DNA from: Bacillota bacterium
Lineage (GTDB): Bacteria > Bacillota > Bacilli > Paenibacillales > NBRC-103111
NCBI GenBank assembly: GCA_023386955.1
Contig: JAEWIS010000031.1
Span: forward strand, 124,001-188,000
Direction of reading: 5' to 3'
Length of the DNA: 64,000 nucleotides
Below are positions 16,481-24,788 of this stretch, in pieces. Both the position numbers and the translations under genes were made by a program. Under the pieces are notes generated by a model. It was not told where the DNA came from, made no database searches, and saw nothing but the letters and a program-made list of their open reading frames with translations. How positions within the stretch are numbered: the first letter of the stretch is position 1; each line of letters opens with the position of its first letter.

Positions 16481-17605
16481 ATGGATAAATCCTTGTACGA
16501 GGCCTCGGTAGAGGAACTGAAGCTTGGCTACCGGCAGGAGGTACGGCAGAGGATTTGCCTGTGCTGCGGCTTTGAGACTGAAACCGGCGTAGTTTATCCC
16601 GGTGACGGCCGTTTTTATGATGCGGAGCGTTATATGGAGCTGCATATAGAAGAAAAGCACGGCGGTATGCTCTCTTATCTGCTGGCCCTGGACAAAAGCG
16701 CCACCGGCCTGACGGGCACCCATAAGCGGCTTTTGGAGCTGGCCGCCCAAGGAATGGGTGACGACCGGATTCAGAAGGAAATGGGCATCGGCAGTCCATC
16801 GACCATCCGCAACCACCGTTTTGCCTTACGGGAGAAGGAACGCCAGGCCCGGCTGTTTCTGGCTGTGATGGAGCTGTTGTCCGGCCAAGGGTCCAAAGCC
16901 TCAGGCACCCTGTCCGGCACAACCCCTGCCCCACATGGCTCGAAAGCAAAACGGACCAATCAGGATGAATTGGCCGCCTTCTTTCCTCTGGGTACAGAAG
17001 GTCCCCTGGCCCGTTATCCCTCACGAAGCAAGCCGCTTCAGCTGGTGCTGGGTGTGATTGCCGAGCATTTCGCCTATGGGAAGCTCTATACCGAGCAAGA
17101 GGTTAATGATGTCCTGGAGCCCGTATATGCGGATTATGCCCTGCTGCGGCGGAGTCTGGTGGATTATGGGTATATGGAGCGAAAAAAAGATGGAAGTGAG
17201 TATTGGCGCTTAGCGCGCAGAAAGGAAGATGACGCTGTGGATCGGCGGAAGGAATTGCAGGAGCAGGCGAAGGAGATCAAGATTGAAGCGGGGGTTTATG
17301 GCATCCGCAATCTCAAAAGCGGCAAAATTCTGGTGGAAAGCACCCCGAACCTTAAGAAACTTAACGGACTTAAGCTTTCTCTTGATTTGGGCAGCCATAT
17401 GAACCGCCAGCTCCAGAAGGATTGGACGGCATTGGGGGAGGACTCCTTTGCTTTTGAGGTGCTGGAAAAACTAAAGAGACCGGAAACCGGCCCCTTCGAC
17501 GAAAAACGCGAGCTGAAAAAACTGAAGGAAAAATGGCTGCGGGAGTTAATGCCCTTCGGTGAGCAGGGCTACAACTCGGATAAGGAGCGTCCGGAGGAAC
17601 AATAA
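16481..17605 (+). CDS. Zinc-ribbon / HTH / DUF2087 regulator with GIY-YIG-like C-terminus
   Basis: 374-residue multidomain cytoplasmic protein. N-terminus: 'CLCCGFETETG' cysteines and 'YMELHIEEKHGG' (possible zinc site, residues 25-65). Middle: LuxR-like HTH ('LLELAAQGMGDDRIQKEMGI', 80-110). DUF2087 region 'YGKLYTEQEVNDVLEPVYAD' with 'VDYGYMERKKDGSEYWR' (about 190-245). C-terminus: 'GVYGIRNLKSGKILVEST' plus a Lys-rich tail, resembling a GIY-YIG nuclease-like fold but with altered motifs. The domain order suggests a transcriptional regulator; the target is unknown. The start at 16481 fits the first conserved residues; an in-frame codon at 16436 has no good ribosome binding site. Confidence 0.75.
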   Translation: MDKSLYEASVEELKLGYRQEVRQRICLCCGFETETGVVYPGDGRFYDAERYMELHIEEKHGGMLSYLLALDKSATGLTGTHKRLLELAAQGMGDDRIQKEMGIGSPSTIRNHRFALREKERQARLFLAVMELLSGQGSKASGTLSGTTPAPHGSKAKRTNQDELAAFFPLGTEGPLARYPSRSKPLQLVLGVIAEHFAYGKLYTEQEVNDVLEPVYADYALLRRSLVDYGYMERKKDGSEYWRLARRKEDDAVDRRKELQEQAKEIKIEAGVYGIRNLKSGKILVESTPNLKKLNGLKLSLDLGSHMNRQLQKDWTALGEDSFAFEVLEKLKRPETGPFDEKRELKKLKEKWLRELMPFGEQGYNSDKERPEEQ

Positions 17606-17608
17606 GGC

Positions 17609-17959
17609 TTATACATCCGCCTCATATACCAGCAGCTTCACTAATGAGCCGGAGCGGTTCTCCAGGCCATGGCTCCAGCCCGGTTTATTGAGAATCACAT
17701 CTCCCGGCTTCACCTCACGCTCCTCCCCGTTCACGGTCATGAGGCCATGTCCTTCCACTATGACATATACCTCCTCATTGGTGTCCTTATGGGTATGATA
17801 GCCGATGGAGGTGCCCGGGGGCAGCTCCATGTAATAGAAAAACCGGAGCTTGCTGTCATGATCTTCTTCACTGAACAGCTTCACGGAACGGACCTCACCC
17901 TTGCCCTTGTGGCTGCTGGCGGTTTTGAGCGGGGCATCCAAATAATTGCGTACGATCAT
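17609..17959 (-). CDS. Cupin domain protein
   Basis: 116-residue single-domain cupin. Motif 1 'GTSIGYHTHKDTNEEVYVIVEG' supplies metal ligands His, His, Glu. Motif 2 'PGDVILNKPGWSHGLEN' supplies the final His. Such small cupins bind metal and a small acid or sugar; the function is not defined. It converges with the DUF2087 gene, with stops 3 nt apart, leaving no room for a dedicated terminator. Confidence 0.88.
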   Translation of the reverse strand: MIVRNYLDAPLKTASSHKGKGEVRSVKLFSEEDHDSKLRFFYYMELPPGTSIGYHTHKDTNEEVYVIVEGHGLMTVNGEEREVKPGDVILNKPGWSHGLENRSGSLVKLLVYEADV

Positions 17960-18061
17960 CGGGCAGTCTCCTTCCTTTACATGCGGTTTCTCGCGGGGAA
18001 ATTCACCTCTTGATTATAATTCATTTCACATAGGTATTCTATTTATGAAGAGGTGATTGAT

Positions 18062-18646
18062 ATGTCCCCGCCACGGGAGCAAACGATCCGTTTATTCGCT
18101 GCGCTGCCCCTGCCCCTGCCATTAAAGGATATCCTAAAAACAGATATGGAGCAGCTGCAAAAACAATATCCTTTCCAAAAATGGGTCCATCCCCAGGACC
18201 TGCATCTGACGCTGGTATTCCTCGGTGACATGGCCTCCTCTGCCGTTGATGCGGTGGCGGAGCGTCTGCGGGAGGCTGCCGCAGGCCTTCATCCATTCCC
18301 TCTACGGCTGGAGGAGGCCGGAGTATTCGGACCGCCACGCACACCCCGGGTGTTATGGGCGGGCCTTCAGGGCGAGGTCGCCAGGCTCAGGGAGCTGCAG
18401 GCCCGTGTGTCAGATTGCCTGACGTCCTTGGGGTATACACCGGAGGAGCGGGCTTATTCGCCCCACCTGACCCTGGCCCGCCAATATACAGGAAGCTCTC
18501 CCGTGTCCAAGGAGGCGTTGGCTGCTGTCTTCCCCAAGGGGGCTGCGGCGTATGCGTGGACGGCTGACCGGCTGGTACTGTACCGGAGCCATCTGGGGAA
18601 GCTGCCCATGTATGAGGAGCTTGTGTCTGTGCCCTTTTCCGGATAG
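18062..18646 (+). CDS. thpR: RNA 2',3'-cyclic phosphodiesterase (ThpR)
   Basis: 194-residue 2H phosphoesterase. The two catalytic His motifs are 'LHLTLVFLG' and 'PHLTLAR', with the opening 'TIRLFAALPLP' typical of ThpR/LigT. The enzyme hydrolyses 2',3'-cyclic phosphates on RNA ends (known). The ATG at 18062 is preferred because AGAGGTGA lies 7-13 nt upstream; a GTG at 18053 overlaps that site. A bidirectional terminator follows. Confidence 0.9.
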   Translation: MSPPREQTIRLFAALPLPLPLKDILKTDMEQLQKQYPFQKWVHPQDLHLTLVFLGDMASSAVDAVAERLREAAAGLHPFPLRLEEAGVFGPPRTPRVLWAGLQGEVARLRELQARVSDCLTSLGYTPEERAYSPHLTLARQYTGSSPVSKEALAAVFPKGAAAYAWTADRLVLYRSHLGKLPMYEELVSVPFSG

Positions 18647-18727
18647 AGCGGCTCTCTAGAGGGCCGCGGCGCAGCTTTCACCTTTTACTGTGATAACGCA
18701 TTGCCGGAAATAAACGACAAACAACCC

Positions 18728-18769
18728 AAAAACCGCCGCCCCTGTTTATAACAGGAGCAGCGGTTTTTT
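18728..18769. terminator. Bidirectional intrinsic terminator
   Basis: Imperfect inverted repeat AAAACCGCYGC..CCTGTT / AACAGG..GCAGCGGTTTT flanked by A and T tracts on both sides. It lies between the convergent ends of thpR and the livJ-like gene. Confidence 0.85.
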
Positions 18770-18792
18770 CATACCTGAGCTGTTGCTACGGC

Positions 18793-19986
18793 TTACGGGT
18801 TTACCTTTGCTTTAAACACTTGTTTGCCGTCCTTGTACTCCAGCACAACTGCGGACTTAACCGGGTCGTGGGTTTCATTCAGAGTCAGGGAGCCGGTAGC
18901 CAGCTTCAGATCCTTAGTTTTGGCCAGGGCATCGGTGATCTTCTGGGGCTCTACGGAGTTGGCGCGTTTGATGGCGTCAACCAGCATGTTTACAGCGTCA
19001 TAGCCCAGGGCAGCCAGAGAGTCGGGAGTTTCATTGTTGTTGTCCTTCTTGAAGGCTTCAACGAATTTCTTGATCTCTGCAGAGCTGTCATCAGCTGCAT
19101 AGTGGTTGGACAGATAGGTGTTGTTCAGAGCGTCCTTACCGGCAATCTCCAGCAGCTGCGGGGAATCCCAGCCGTCGCCGCCCATGATAGGAGCCTTGAT
19201 ACCCAGCTCACGGGCTTGCTTCACGATCTTGCCAACTTCTTCATAATATCCGGGAACGTAGATGAATTCCGGGTTCTTTTCCTTGATACGGGTCAAGACG
19301 GCTTTGAAGTCAGTATCCTTTTGTTGGTAGGATTCTTCAGCTACAATAGTGCCGCCGTTTTTGGTGAAGGTTTCCTTAAAGAACTTTTGGAGACCCTTGG
19401 AATAGTCAGAGGAGGAGTCCAGATAGATGGCTGCATTCTTCACCTTCAGCTCCTTGGAGGCGAAGTCCGCTGCCACTTTACCTTGGAAGGGGTCAATGAA
19501 GCAAACACGGAATACATAATCATTCACCTTACCGGTACGCTCGTCCACGGTCACCTTAGGGTTGGTGGCGGAGGTGGTGATCAACGGCACTTTCTTCTCT
19601 TGTGCAACCGGCACGGCGCCCAAGGTGTTGGTGGAGGTTACGGGCCCGATCAGCGCCACAACCTTGTCGTTGGAGATCAGCTTCTGTGCTGCCCGTGTTG
19701 CTTCCTCGGACTTGGAGGCATTATCGGCTTGAACCAGCTCAAGCTGCTTGCCCAGCACGCCGCCGGCAGCATTGATTTCCTTCACCGCCAGCTTCAATCC
19801 CTTCATCGAAGAGTTGCCGAAGGAAGCTTGCCCGCCGGTCATCTCGAAGTTGGCTCCAATCTTGATGGTACCCCCTGCACCTGCATCCCCGCCGCTTGCG
19901 GTGGTCTCTTTTTTCTCCCCGCAGCCTGCCAGGGGGGCGACTGTCAGCACAAGTGCCGTAGCCGCAGCGATCCATGTTTTCTTCAT
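18793..19986 (-). CDS. livJ: Branched-chain amino acid ABC transporter substrate-binding lipoprotein
   Basis: 397 residues. The start at 19986 is set by the lipoprotein signal (MKKTWIAAATALVLTVAPLAGC; LAGC lipobox) and GGAAGG upstream; a 30-residue upstream extension is not signal-like. The mature part begins 'IKIGANFEMTGGQASFGNSS', the LivJ/periplasmic type-1 fold start, with 'VALIGPVTSTNT' binding-site segments. It is last in the liv operon, separated from livF by a hairpin-rich 143-nt gap that may raise its relative expression. Confidence 0.93.
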   Translation of the reverse strand: MKKTWIAAATALVLTVAPLAGCGEKKETTASGGDAGAGGTIKIGANFEMTGGQASFGNSSMKGLKLAVKEINAAGGVLGKQLELVQADNASKSEEATRAAQKLISNDKVVALIGPVTSTNTLGAVPVAQEKKVPLITTSATNPKVTVDERTGKVNDYVFRVCFIDPFQGKVAADFASKELKVKNAAIYLDSSSDYSKGLQKFFKETFTKNGGTIVAEESYQQKDTDFKAVLTRIKEKNPEFIYVPGYYEEVGKIVKQARELGIKAPIMGGDGWDSPQLLEIAGKDALNNTYLSNHYAADDSSAEIKKFVEAFKKDNNNETPDSLAALGYDAVNMLVDAIKRANSVEPQKITDALAKTKDLKLATGSLTLNETHDPVKSAVVLEYKDGKQVFKAKVNP

Positions 19987-20061
19987 GTTTGATTCCCTTC
20001 CTTCTCCTATTAATGATGGATTGTATATTCTGAACGTGTCTGGGGCACGTTTCATTCGTGA

Positions 20062-20120
20062 AGGGGGCTCCCCCAAAAGTAATCGGAATAAGCTACAGAG
20101 CTTTACGTCACTTTTGGGGG
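20062..20120 (-). repeat. Long inverted repeat between livF and livJ with a competing short hairpin
   Basis: CCCCCAAAAGT (20070-20080) and ACTTTTGGGGG (20110-20120) form a perfect 11-bp stem. The same CCCCC can instead pair with GGGGG at 20063-20067 across a 2-nt loop. In the minus-strand transcript the G run after the stem can therefore pair with C runs on either side. It may set the ratio between ATPase and binding-protein mRNA (inference). Confidence 0.7.
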
Positions 20121-20129
20121 TATCGTTGC

Positions 20130-20837
20130 TTAGTGGCCGCCGAGATAGGCTGCCTTGATCTCCTCGGATTGCGACAGCTCTGCAGCATTGCCGGACAATA
20201 CGATATTGCCGGTTTCGAGTACATAGGCACGATGGGCGATCTTCAAGGCCTGGTTGGCGTTTTGCTCTACAAGCAGAACTGTGGTGCCTTGTTTGTTGAT
20301 TTCCTCGACGGTGCGGAAGATGTCTTGAACAAGGAGCGGTGCAAGCCCCATGGAGGGCTCATCCAGCAGCAGCAGCTTGGGACGGGACATCAGCGCCCGG
20401 CCGATAGCCAGCATTTGCTGCTCCCCGCCTGACAGGGTGCCGGACTGCTGCTTTTTGCGTTCAAGCAGCCGGGGGAAACGTTCGTACACACCTTCCATAT
20501 CCTTCTTGATCTCCTGATGATCCTTGCGCAGGTAAGCACCCAGCTCCAGGTTTTCCTCCACGGTCATATTGGCGAATACCCGGCGGCCTTCAGGACAATG
20601 GATCAATCCCTGCATCACGATGGAGGTAGCCGACTGCCCGGCGATGGATTTGCCCAGGAACTTGATGTCTCCGGTTTTCGGCTTCAATAAGCCGGACAGG
20701 GTTTTCAGCAGGGTGGACTTGCCTGCTCCGTTAGCGCCAATCAGGGTGACGATTTCCCCCTCCAGCACCTCCAGACTAACTCCCTGAAGCGCATGGATGG
20801 CTCCGTAATACACATTGATGTCTTCAACCTTCAGCAT
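20130..20837 (-). CDS. livF: Branched-chain amino acid ABC transporter ATPase
   Basis: 235 residues. Walker A 'GANGAGKSTLLKTLSG', signature 'TLSGGEQQMLAIGRALM', Walker B 'LLLLDEPSMGLAP', switch His replaced in 'LLVEQNA' as usual for LivF. The ATG at 20837 lies 4 nt after the livG stop, with GGAGG inside the end of livG, so the two are translationally coupled. Confidence 0.95.
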   Translation of the reverse strand: MLKVEDINVYYGAIHALQGVSLEVLEGEIVTLIGANGAGKSTLLKTLSGLLKPKTGDIKFLGKSIAGQSATSIVMQGLIHCPEGRRVFANMTVEENLELGAYLRKDHQEIKKDMEGVYERFPRLLERKKQQSGTLSGGEQQMLAIGRALMSRPKLLLLDEPSMGLAPLLVQDIFRTVEEINKQGTTVLLVEQNANQALKIAHRAYVLETGNIVLSGNAAELSQSEEIKAAYLGGH

Positions 20838-20841
20838 GAAA

Positions 20842-21621
20842 TTAAGCCTCCTGTCCCAAGTATGCCTCGATTACCTTCGGATTCGAGCGGATCATCTCCG
20901 GCGTGCCGTTGGCAATCAGCATACCCCGGTCCAGTACATAAATACGGTCACACACACCCATAACCAGACCCATGTCATGCTCGATCAGAAGGATGGTCAG
21001 ATTGAATTCCTCCCGGATCCAGCGGATCAGATGCATCAGCTCTTCGGTTTCATTGGGGTTCATGCCGGCGGCCGGCTCATCCAGCAGGAGCAGCTTGGGC
21101 CGGGAGGCCAGGGCACGGGCAATTTCCAGGCGGCGCTGGTTGCCGTAGCTTAGGTTTTTGGCCAGCTCATCCTTCATATGGTCCAGTTTAAAAATTTTGA
21201 GCAGATTCAATGCCTCGTTGGTGATTTCCTGCTCGCCCTTGAAAAACGCCGGAAGCCTCAGGAAGGTGGTCCACACGCTGTGCTTGGCATGCTGGTGGAA
21301 AGCAATCTTTACGTTTTCCTCTACGGTCATGTTTCCGAACAACCGGATATTTTGGAAGGTGCGTGCTGCACCTTTCCAGTTGATTCTATAAGGCTTCATA
21401 CCTCCGATGGACTCGCCGGAGAGCAGCACCTGTCCTTCGGAAGGCTCGTATACGCCCGTCAACAGATTGAACAGGGTTGTTTTGCCGGCACCGTTGGGGC
21501 CGATGAGTCCGATGAGCTCACCCTCATTCAGATACAGGGAAACATCGGTCAAGGCCTTCAGACCACCGAAGGTACGGCTGGCCTGTTTGACATTAAGAAG
21601 CGCTAGGGATGTCGCCGTCAT
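20842..21621 (-). CDS. livG: Branched-chain amino acid ABC transporter ATPase
   Basis: 259 residues. Walker A 'GPNGAGKTTLFNLLTG', long LivG-type insert 'FKGEQEITNEALNLLKIF', signature 'NLSYGNQRRLEIARAL', Walker B 'LLLLDEPAAGMNP'. The second ATG (21621) is favoured because AAGGAG is 9 nt upstream; the ATG at 21627 would be only 3 nt from it. The start lies inside the end of livM (about 29-nt overlap). Confidence 0.95.
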   Translation of the reverse strand: MTATSLALLNVKQASRTFGGLKALTDVSLYLNEGELIGLIGPNGAGKTTLFNLLTGVYEPSEGQVLLSGESIGGMKPYRINWKGAARTFQNIRLFGNMTVEENVKIAFHQHAKHSVWTTFLRLPAFFKGEQEITNEALNLLKIFKLDHMKDELAKNLSYGNQRRLEIARALASRPKLLLLDEPAAGMNPNETEELMHLIRWIREEFNLTILLIEHDMGLVMGVCDRIYVLDRGMLIANGTPEMIRSNPKVIEAYLGQEA

Positions 21622-22579
21622 GGACATTCGCTCCTTTCTTCCGGAACCATTTGGTTATGAATTTATAATTGAACTCCTTGTTGCCCATCATGCCGCCCGG
21701 ACGGAAGATCATCATAATAATCAGCGCCAGGGAGTAAATGATCATACGCAATTCGGGATAATCCTGCAGCAGAGTGAAGATCATGGTAAGTGCAACAGCT
21801 CCGACAATGGCTCCCGTGGTGCTGCCCAGGCCGCCTAATACGACCATAACCAGAATTTCGAAGGATTTCAGGAAGTTAAAGCTGGTGGGATTAATAACAT
21901 AGAACTTGTGGGCATAAAGCGCTCCGCCGACACCGGCGAAGAAGGACCCGATCACAAAGGCGATGACCTTGTAGATGGTGGTATTGATTCCCATGGATTC
22001 GGCAGCAATCTCATTCTCGCGAATGGCAATGCAGGCCCGGCCGTGGGTGGAGCGTACGAAGTTCTGGATGACGATTATCGTGATGACGGTGAAGAGGAAT
22101 ACCCATCCCCAGGTGGTTTTGGCGGGAATACCGCTGAGTCCTGATGCGCCGCCTACATATTCCGTATTCAGCAGGGCAATCCGGATGATTTCCCCAAGAC
22201 CCAGGGTGGCAATAGCCAGATAGTCGCCCTTCAGACGAAGGGTAGGCAAGCCTATGAGCAAGCCGAACAGGGCAGCTACAGTTCCCCCGGCTACAATCGC
22301 CAGCGGAAATGCCCAGTCGAAGTCCAATGTGAGAATGGCTGACGTATAAGCACCGATGGACATAAACCCGGCATGGCCCAGGGAGAATTGTCCGGTAAAA
22401 CCGTTAATGAGGTTTAGCGATACGGTGAGGATGATATTGATACAAATGAGGATCAGGGTGGTTTCGGCCACATCATTCAATGTTCCGCCGGACACCAGCA
22501 CCTGGAAGATAAAGAAGACGACGAGACAGCCAACCAGCATGGAGGCAAAGGGTTTTGCTGCTTTCAGCATGGCCGGCAC
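21593..22579 (-). CDS. livM: Branched-chain amino acid ABC transporter permease
   Basis: 328 residues, multiple membrane helices. LivM signature segments 'NLINGFTGQFSLGHAGFMSI' and 'ALFGLLIGLPTLRLKGDYLA', plus the ATPase-contact loop 'RENEIAAESMGINTTIYKV'. It starts at GTG 22579 directly after the livH stop (an in-frame ATG follows at 22570). The C-terminus has a basic tail, and its last codons overlap livG. Confidence 0.94.
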   Translation of the reverse strand: MPAMLKAAKPFASMLVGCLVVFFIFQVLVSGGTLNDVAETTLILICINIILTVSLNLINGFTGQFSLGHAGFMSIGAYTSAILTLDFDWAFPLAIVAGGTVAALFGLLIGLPTLRLKGDYLAIATLGLGEIIRIALLNTEYVGGASGLSGIPAKTTWGWVFLFTVITIIVIQNFVRSTHGRACIAIRENEIAAESMGINTTIYKVIAFVIGSFFAGVGGALYAHKFYVINPTSFNFLKSFEILVMVVLGGLGSTTGAIVGAVALTMIFTLLQDYPELRMIIYSLALIIMMIFRPGGMMGNKEFNYKFITKWFRKKGANVHDGDIPSAS

Positions 22580-23479
22580 CTACACTTTCTCCCGGATGTT
22601 CTTGCCGAACAGGCCGGAGGGTTTGAAGATCAGGATGAGGATCAGCACGGCGAAGGCAACGCCGTCGCGCCACATGGAGTAACCCACGGAGGAAACGCCG
22701 GTTTCTACGGTTCCCAGAAGCAAGCCGCCTACAAGAGCACCGGGAATACTGCCGATTCCGCCCAAAACGGCGGCAACGAAGGCCTTCAAGCCGGGAAGCA
22801 TACCCATCAGCGGGTCAACGGAATTGTATGTCATGCCGAAGATAACGCCGGCTGCAGCTGCAAGTGCGGAGCCGATGGCAAAGGTGGAGGAGATGGTCCG
22901 GTCCACATTAATGCCCATCAAGCGGGCTGCTTCCATATCGAAGGATACGGCACGCATGGCCTTGCCTGTTTTGGTCTTTTGGACAATGTATTGCAGGACA
23001 ACCATCAGCAGAACCGTAATCAGCAGAATCATAATTTGGTTGGAATCAATCTGCAGGCCCAAAATTTCAAATTGCTTCTTGGCGATGATCTCAGGGAAAC
23101 CCTTGGGCTGCGGACCGACAATAAAGATGCCGCCATTCTCCAGCAGGAACGAAACGCCCACTGCCGTAATCAGAATGGAAATCCGCGATGCATTCCGCAG
23201 CGGACGGTACGCGATCCGTTCGATGACCATGCCGAGAATCGCACTGAAGGCCATGGAGAATATCAATGCAACAAGAAACACAACAACCGGGGGAAGATTG
23301 TATTGATCCAAACCCTTGGCAATATAGAGGCCTGCGAAGGCGCCTACCATAAACACGTCGCCGTGTGCGAAGTTGATCAGCTTAATAATGCCGTAAACCA
23401 TGGTATAGCCCAAAGCGATGAGTGCGTAAATGCTTCCCACCGACAGACCATTGATGATCTGTTGAATGTAATATTCCAT
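22580..23479 (-). CDS. livH: Branched-chain amino acid ABC transporter permease
   Basis: 299 residues. 'GYTMVYGIIKLINFAHGDVF' and the coupling loop 'DMEAARLMGINVDRTISSTF' are LivH hallmarks. It is first gene of the operon livH-livM-livG-livF-livJ, with GAGAGGTG upstream of the ATG at 23479 and a promoter at 23515-23544. Confidence 0.95.
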   Translation of the reverse strand: MEYYIQQIINGLSVGSIYALIALGYTMVYGIIKLINFAHGDVFMVGAFAGLYIAKGLDQYNLPPVVVFLVALIFSMAFSAILGMVIERIAYRPLRNASRISILITAVGVSFLLENGGIFIVGPQPKGFPEIIAKKQFEILGLQIDSNQIMILLITVLLMVVLQYIVQKTKTGKAMRAVSFDMEAARLMGINVDRTISSTFAIGSALAAAAGVIFGMTYNSVDPLMGMLPGLKAFVAAVLGGIGSIPGALVGGLLLGTVETGVSSVGYSMWRDGVAFAVLILILIFKPSGLFGKNIREKV

Positions 23480-23514
23480 TAGTACACCTCTCGTATGTTA
23501 GGAATGTGTGAGTA

Positions 23515-23544
23515 ATTATAACATCATATGTCGCGGGTTGTAAA
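23515..23544 (-). promoter_or_regulatory. Sigma-A promoter of the liv operon
   Basis: Minus strand: TTTACA (23544-23539), 18 nt, TATAAT (23520-23515), about 36 nt before the livH start. An inverted repeat TACACA-N5-TGTGTA (23662-23678) lies about 120 nt further upstream and could be an operator; no regulator can be named. Otherwise the 333-nt gap holds only the ydjO terminator. Confidence 0.65.
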
Positions 23545-23760
23545 TAATAATTTAATCCCCCTTTTGTTCCGTCATTCAAAAACAAACGTCTCCCCAGCGA
23601 GGACAAAAATGATTTATTGCTTCATAGATTAACACAAAAGCGGGGACTTGTGATATAAGTTTACACACAAAATGTGTACAGTTTTTTAACAATGGTTATT
23701 AAGGTGGTCAATTCCTAAAAGGTTCCCTGCTTTCCGGTTTTTTCCCGGCTTAACGAAATA

Positions 23761-23792
23761 AAAAAAAGGCGGCCGGACTTGGTCCGCCGCCT
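23761..23792 (-). terminator. Intrinsic terminator of the ydjO-like gene
   Basis: GC-rich stem AGGCGG(C)CGGA / TCCGCCGCCT with loop CTTGG, followed on the minus strand by an uninterrupted U tract. Confidence 0.85.
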
Positions 23793-23812
23793 GCATGTAT
23801 GGTTGGATCTCA

Positions 23813-24022
23813 TTATCTGCCCTTCATCTCCGGGTTATTGTTATGGATCGGAGGAAGCTGTCTCGTGCCGCTTGTCATTGGAGATTGGCATTTCCAGCAC
23901 GTGGGGATGGACTCAAAGGAAAAGTTATTCCTCATCCAGCACGTACATTCCTCGTTCGAGCATACCCAAACAGCCGTTGCCTCGCAGGGAATCTCTTCCC
24001 TCCATTTATTCCGTGAATACAT
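23813..24022 (-). CDS. ydjO: Cold-inducible YdjO-family zinc-binding small protein
   Basis: 69 residues. 'VWVCSNEECTCWMRNNFSFE' and 'PTCWKCQSPMTSGTRQLPPI' match the YdjO family, with four or more Cys that could bind zinc as two Cys-x(n)-Cys knuckles (CSNEEC and CWKC). AGGAGGG precedes the ATG at 24022. YdjO is known as cold-inducible in Bacillus, and a cold-shock protein gene lies 165 nt upstream on the same strand with its own terminator. Molecular role unknown. Confidence 0.85.
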   Translation of the reverse strand: MYSRNKWREEIPCEATAVWVCSNEECTCWMRNNFSFESIPTCWKCQSPMTSGTRQLPPIHNNNPEMKGR

Positions 24023-24130
24023 GAATATCCCTCCTGGCTTTCCGGATAATCTTTTTCGGACTAAATCGAGGTTAGCGGACTAGAGGCGCCGCCGCTTACG
24101 CTCACGGGTCAGTGTATCATACAGCACAAA

Positions 24131-24173
24131 AAAATAAAAAGCCGCCCCCAACCATTAAGGCTAAGGAGCAGCT
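24131..24173 (-). terminator. Intrinsic terminator of the csp gene
   Basis: Stem AGCTGCTCC / GGGGCGGCT (two G-U pairs) around 24141-24173, followed on the minus strand by a U-rich tract. Confidence 0.8.
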
Positions 24174-24187
24174 ATGATCGTCAGATC

Positions 24188-24388
24188 TTACAGCTTAACA
24201 ACGTTTTCGGCTTGCGGGCCGCGGTTGCCTTGAACTACGTTGAACTCAACGCGTTGGCCTTCGTCCAAAGTCTTGAAGCCTTCGCCAACGATAGCGCTGA
24301 AGTGAACGAATACATCGTTGCCGCCTTCAACTTCGATGAAACCGAAGCCCTTTTCTGCGTTGAACCATTTAACTGTACCTGTTTGCAT
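24188..24388 (-). CDS. Cold shock protein (CspA/CspB family)
   Basis: 66 residues. RNA-binding motifs RNP1 'KGFGFIEV' and RNP2 'VFVHFSAI' are intact, with the usual '[17 protein letters not shown]' start. GGAGGT lies before the ATG at 24388; a 9-residue upstream extension is not part of the family. It is a single-stranded RNA/DNA chaperone in the cytoplasm. The promoter at 24528-24556 gives a leader of roughly 130 nt, consistent with post-transcriptional cold control as in other csp genes. Confidence 0.95.
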   Translation of the reverse strand: MQTGTVKWFNAEKGFGFIEVEGGNDVFVHFSAIVGEGFKTLDEGQRVEFNVVQGNRGPQAENVVKL

Positions 24389-24527
24389 GGTATTACCTCC
24401 AAAAAGTTTGTTCAATATGGCCTACTTATTCCTAAAAATAAAAAATCCGCATAATAGGAAAAGGTTTTGAGTTGAGATAGATAACCTTTGCCATTATGTG
24501 AATTCAGGTTTCCATATCGTTGAAATC

Positions 24528-24556
24528 ATCATACCACATTGCGGACAGCATTACAA
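24528..24556 (-). promoter_or_regulatory. Sigma-A promoter of csp
   Basis: Minus strand: TTGTAA (24556-24551), 17 nt, TATGAT (24533-24528). The transcript would carry a long AU-rich leader typical of cold-shock genes. Confidence 0.6.
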
Positions 24557-24583
24557 ATTTTCGGGAGAATATTTTTTAGTTAT

Positions 24584-24620
24584 AAAAAAATCCTCCGGAG
24601 GGCAGCCCCCCGAAGGATTT
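24584..24620 (-). terminator. Intrinsic terminator of the mini-CDGSH gene
   Basis: AATCCTTCGGGGG / CCTCCGGAGGATT stem-loop followed by a U run on the minus strand, about 50 nt past the stop at 24672. Confidence 0.85.
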
Positions 24621-24671
24621 TCTCTTCCTAATTAAATAGGTCCGTCCGCAATCCTGCGGGAGATCCTGCCC

Positions 24672-24749
24672 TTACTTGTCTTTCTTGGCGTGAGAGCCGT
24701 CGCAGTTCCCAGAACCGTTCTTCGTGTTGCCGCATGCACATTTACCCAT
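24672..24749 (-). CDS. 25-residue CDGSH-like mini-protein
   Basis: Very short ORF with full gene context: strong GGAGGTG ribosome binding site 7 nt before the ATG, a promoter (TTTACA-17-TACTAT) and a strong terminator. The peptide starts MGKCACGNTKNGSGNCDGSH and ends AKKDK. It holds C-x-C, then C-D-G-S-H, the ligand set of CDGSH 2Fe-2S proteins (three Cys and one His), but in a far smaller scaffold and with one extra residue in the spacing and no Pro. Whether it binds a cluster or zinc is unknown. A Fur-like box lies upstream. I am confident it is expressed; its function is open. Confidence 0.75.
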   Translation of the reverse strand: MGKCACGNTKNGSGNCDGSHAKKDK

Positions 24750-24788
24750 CAGGAGCACCTCCGTCTTGTTTATAATTATTTTTTTATA

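Noticed and set aside
23662..23678. TnrA/GlnR site upstream of the liv operon
   Set aside because: The inverted repeat TACACA-N5-TGTGTA does not fit the TGTNA-N7-TNACA consensus.
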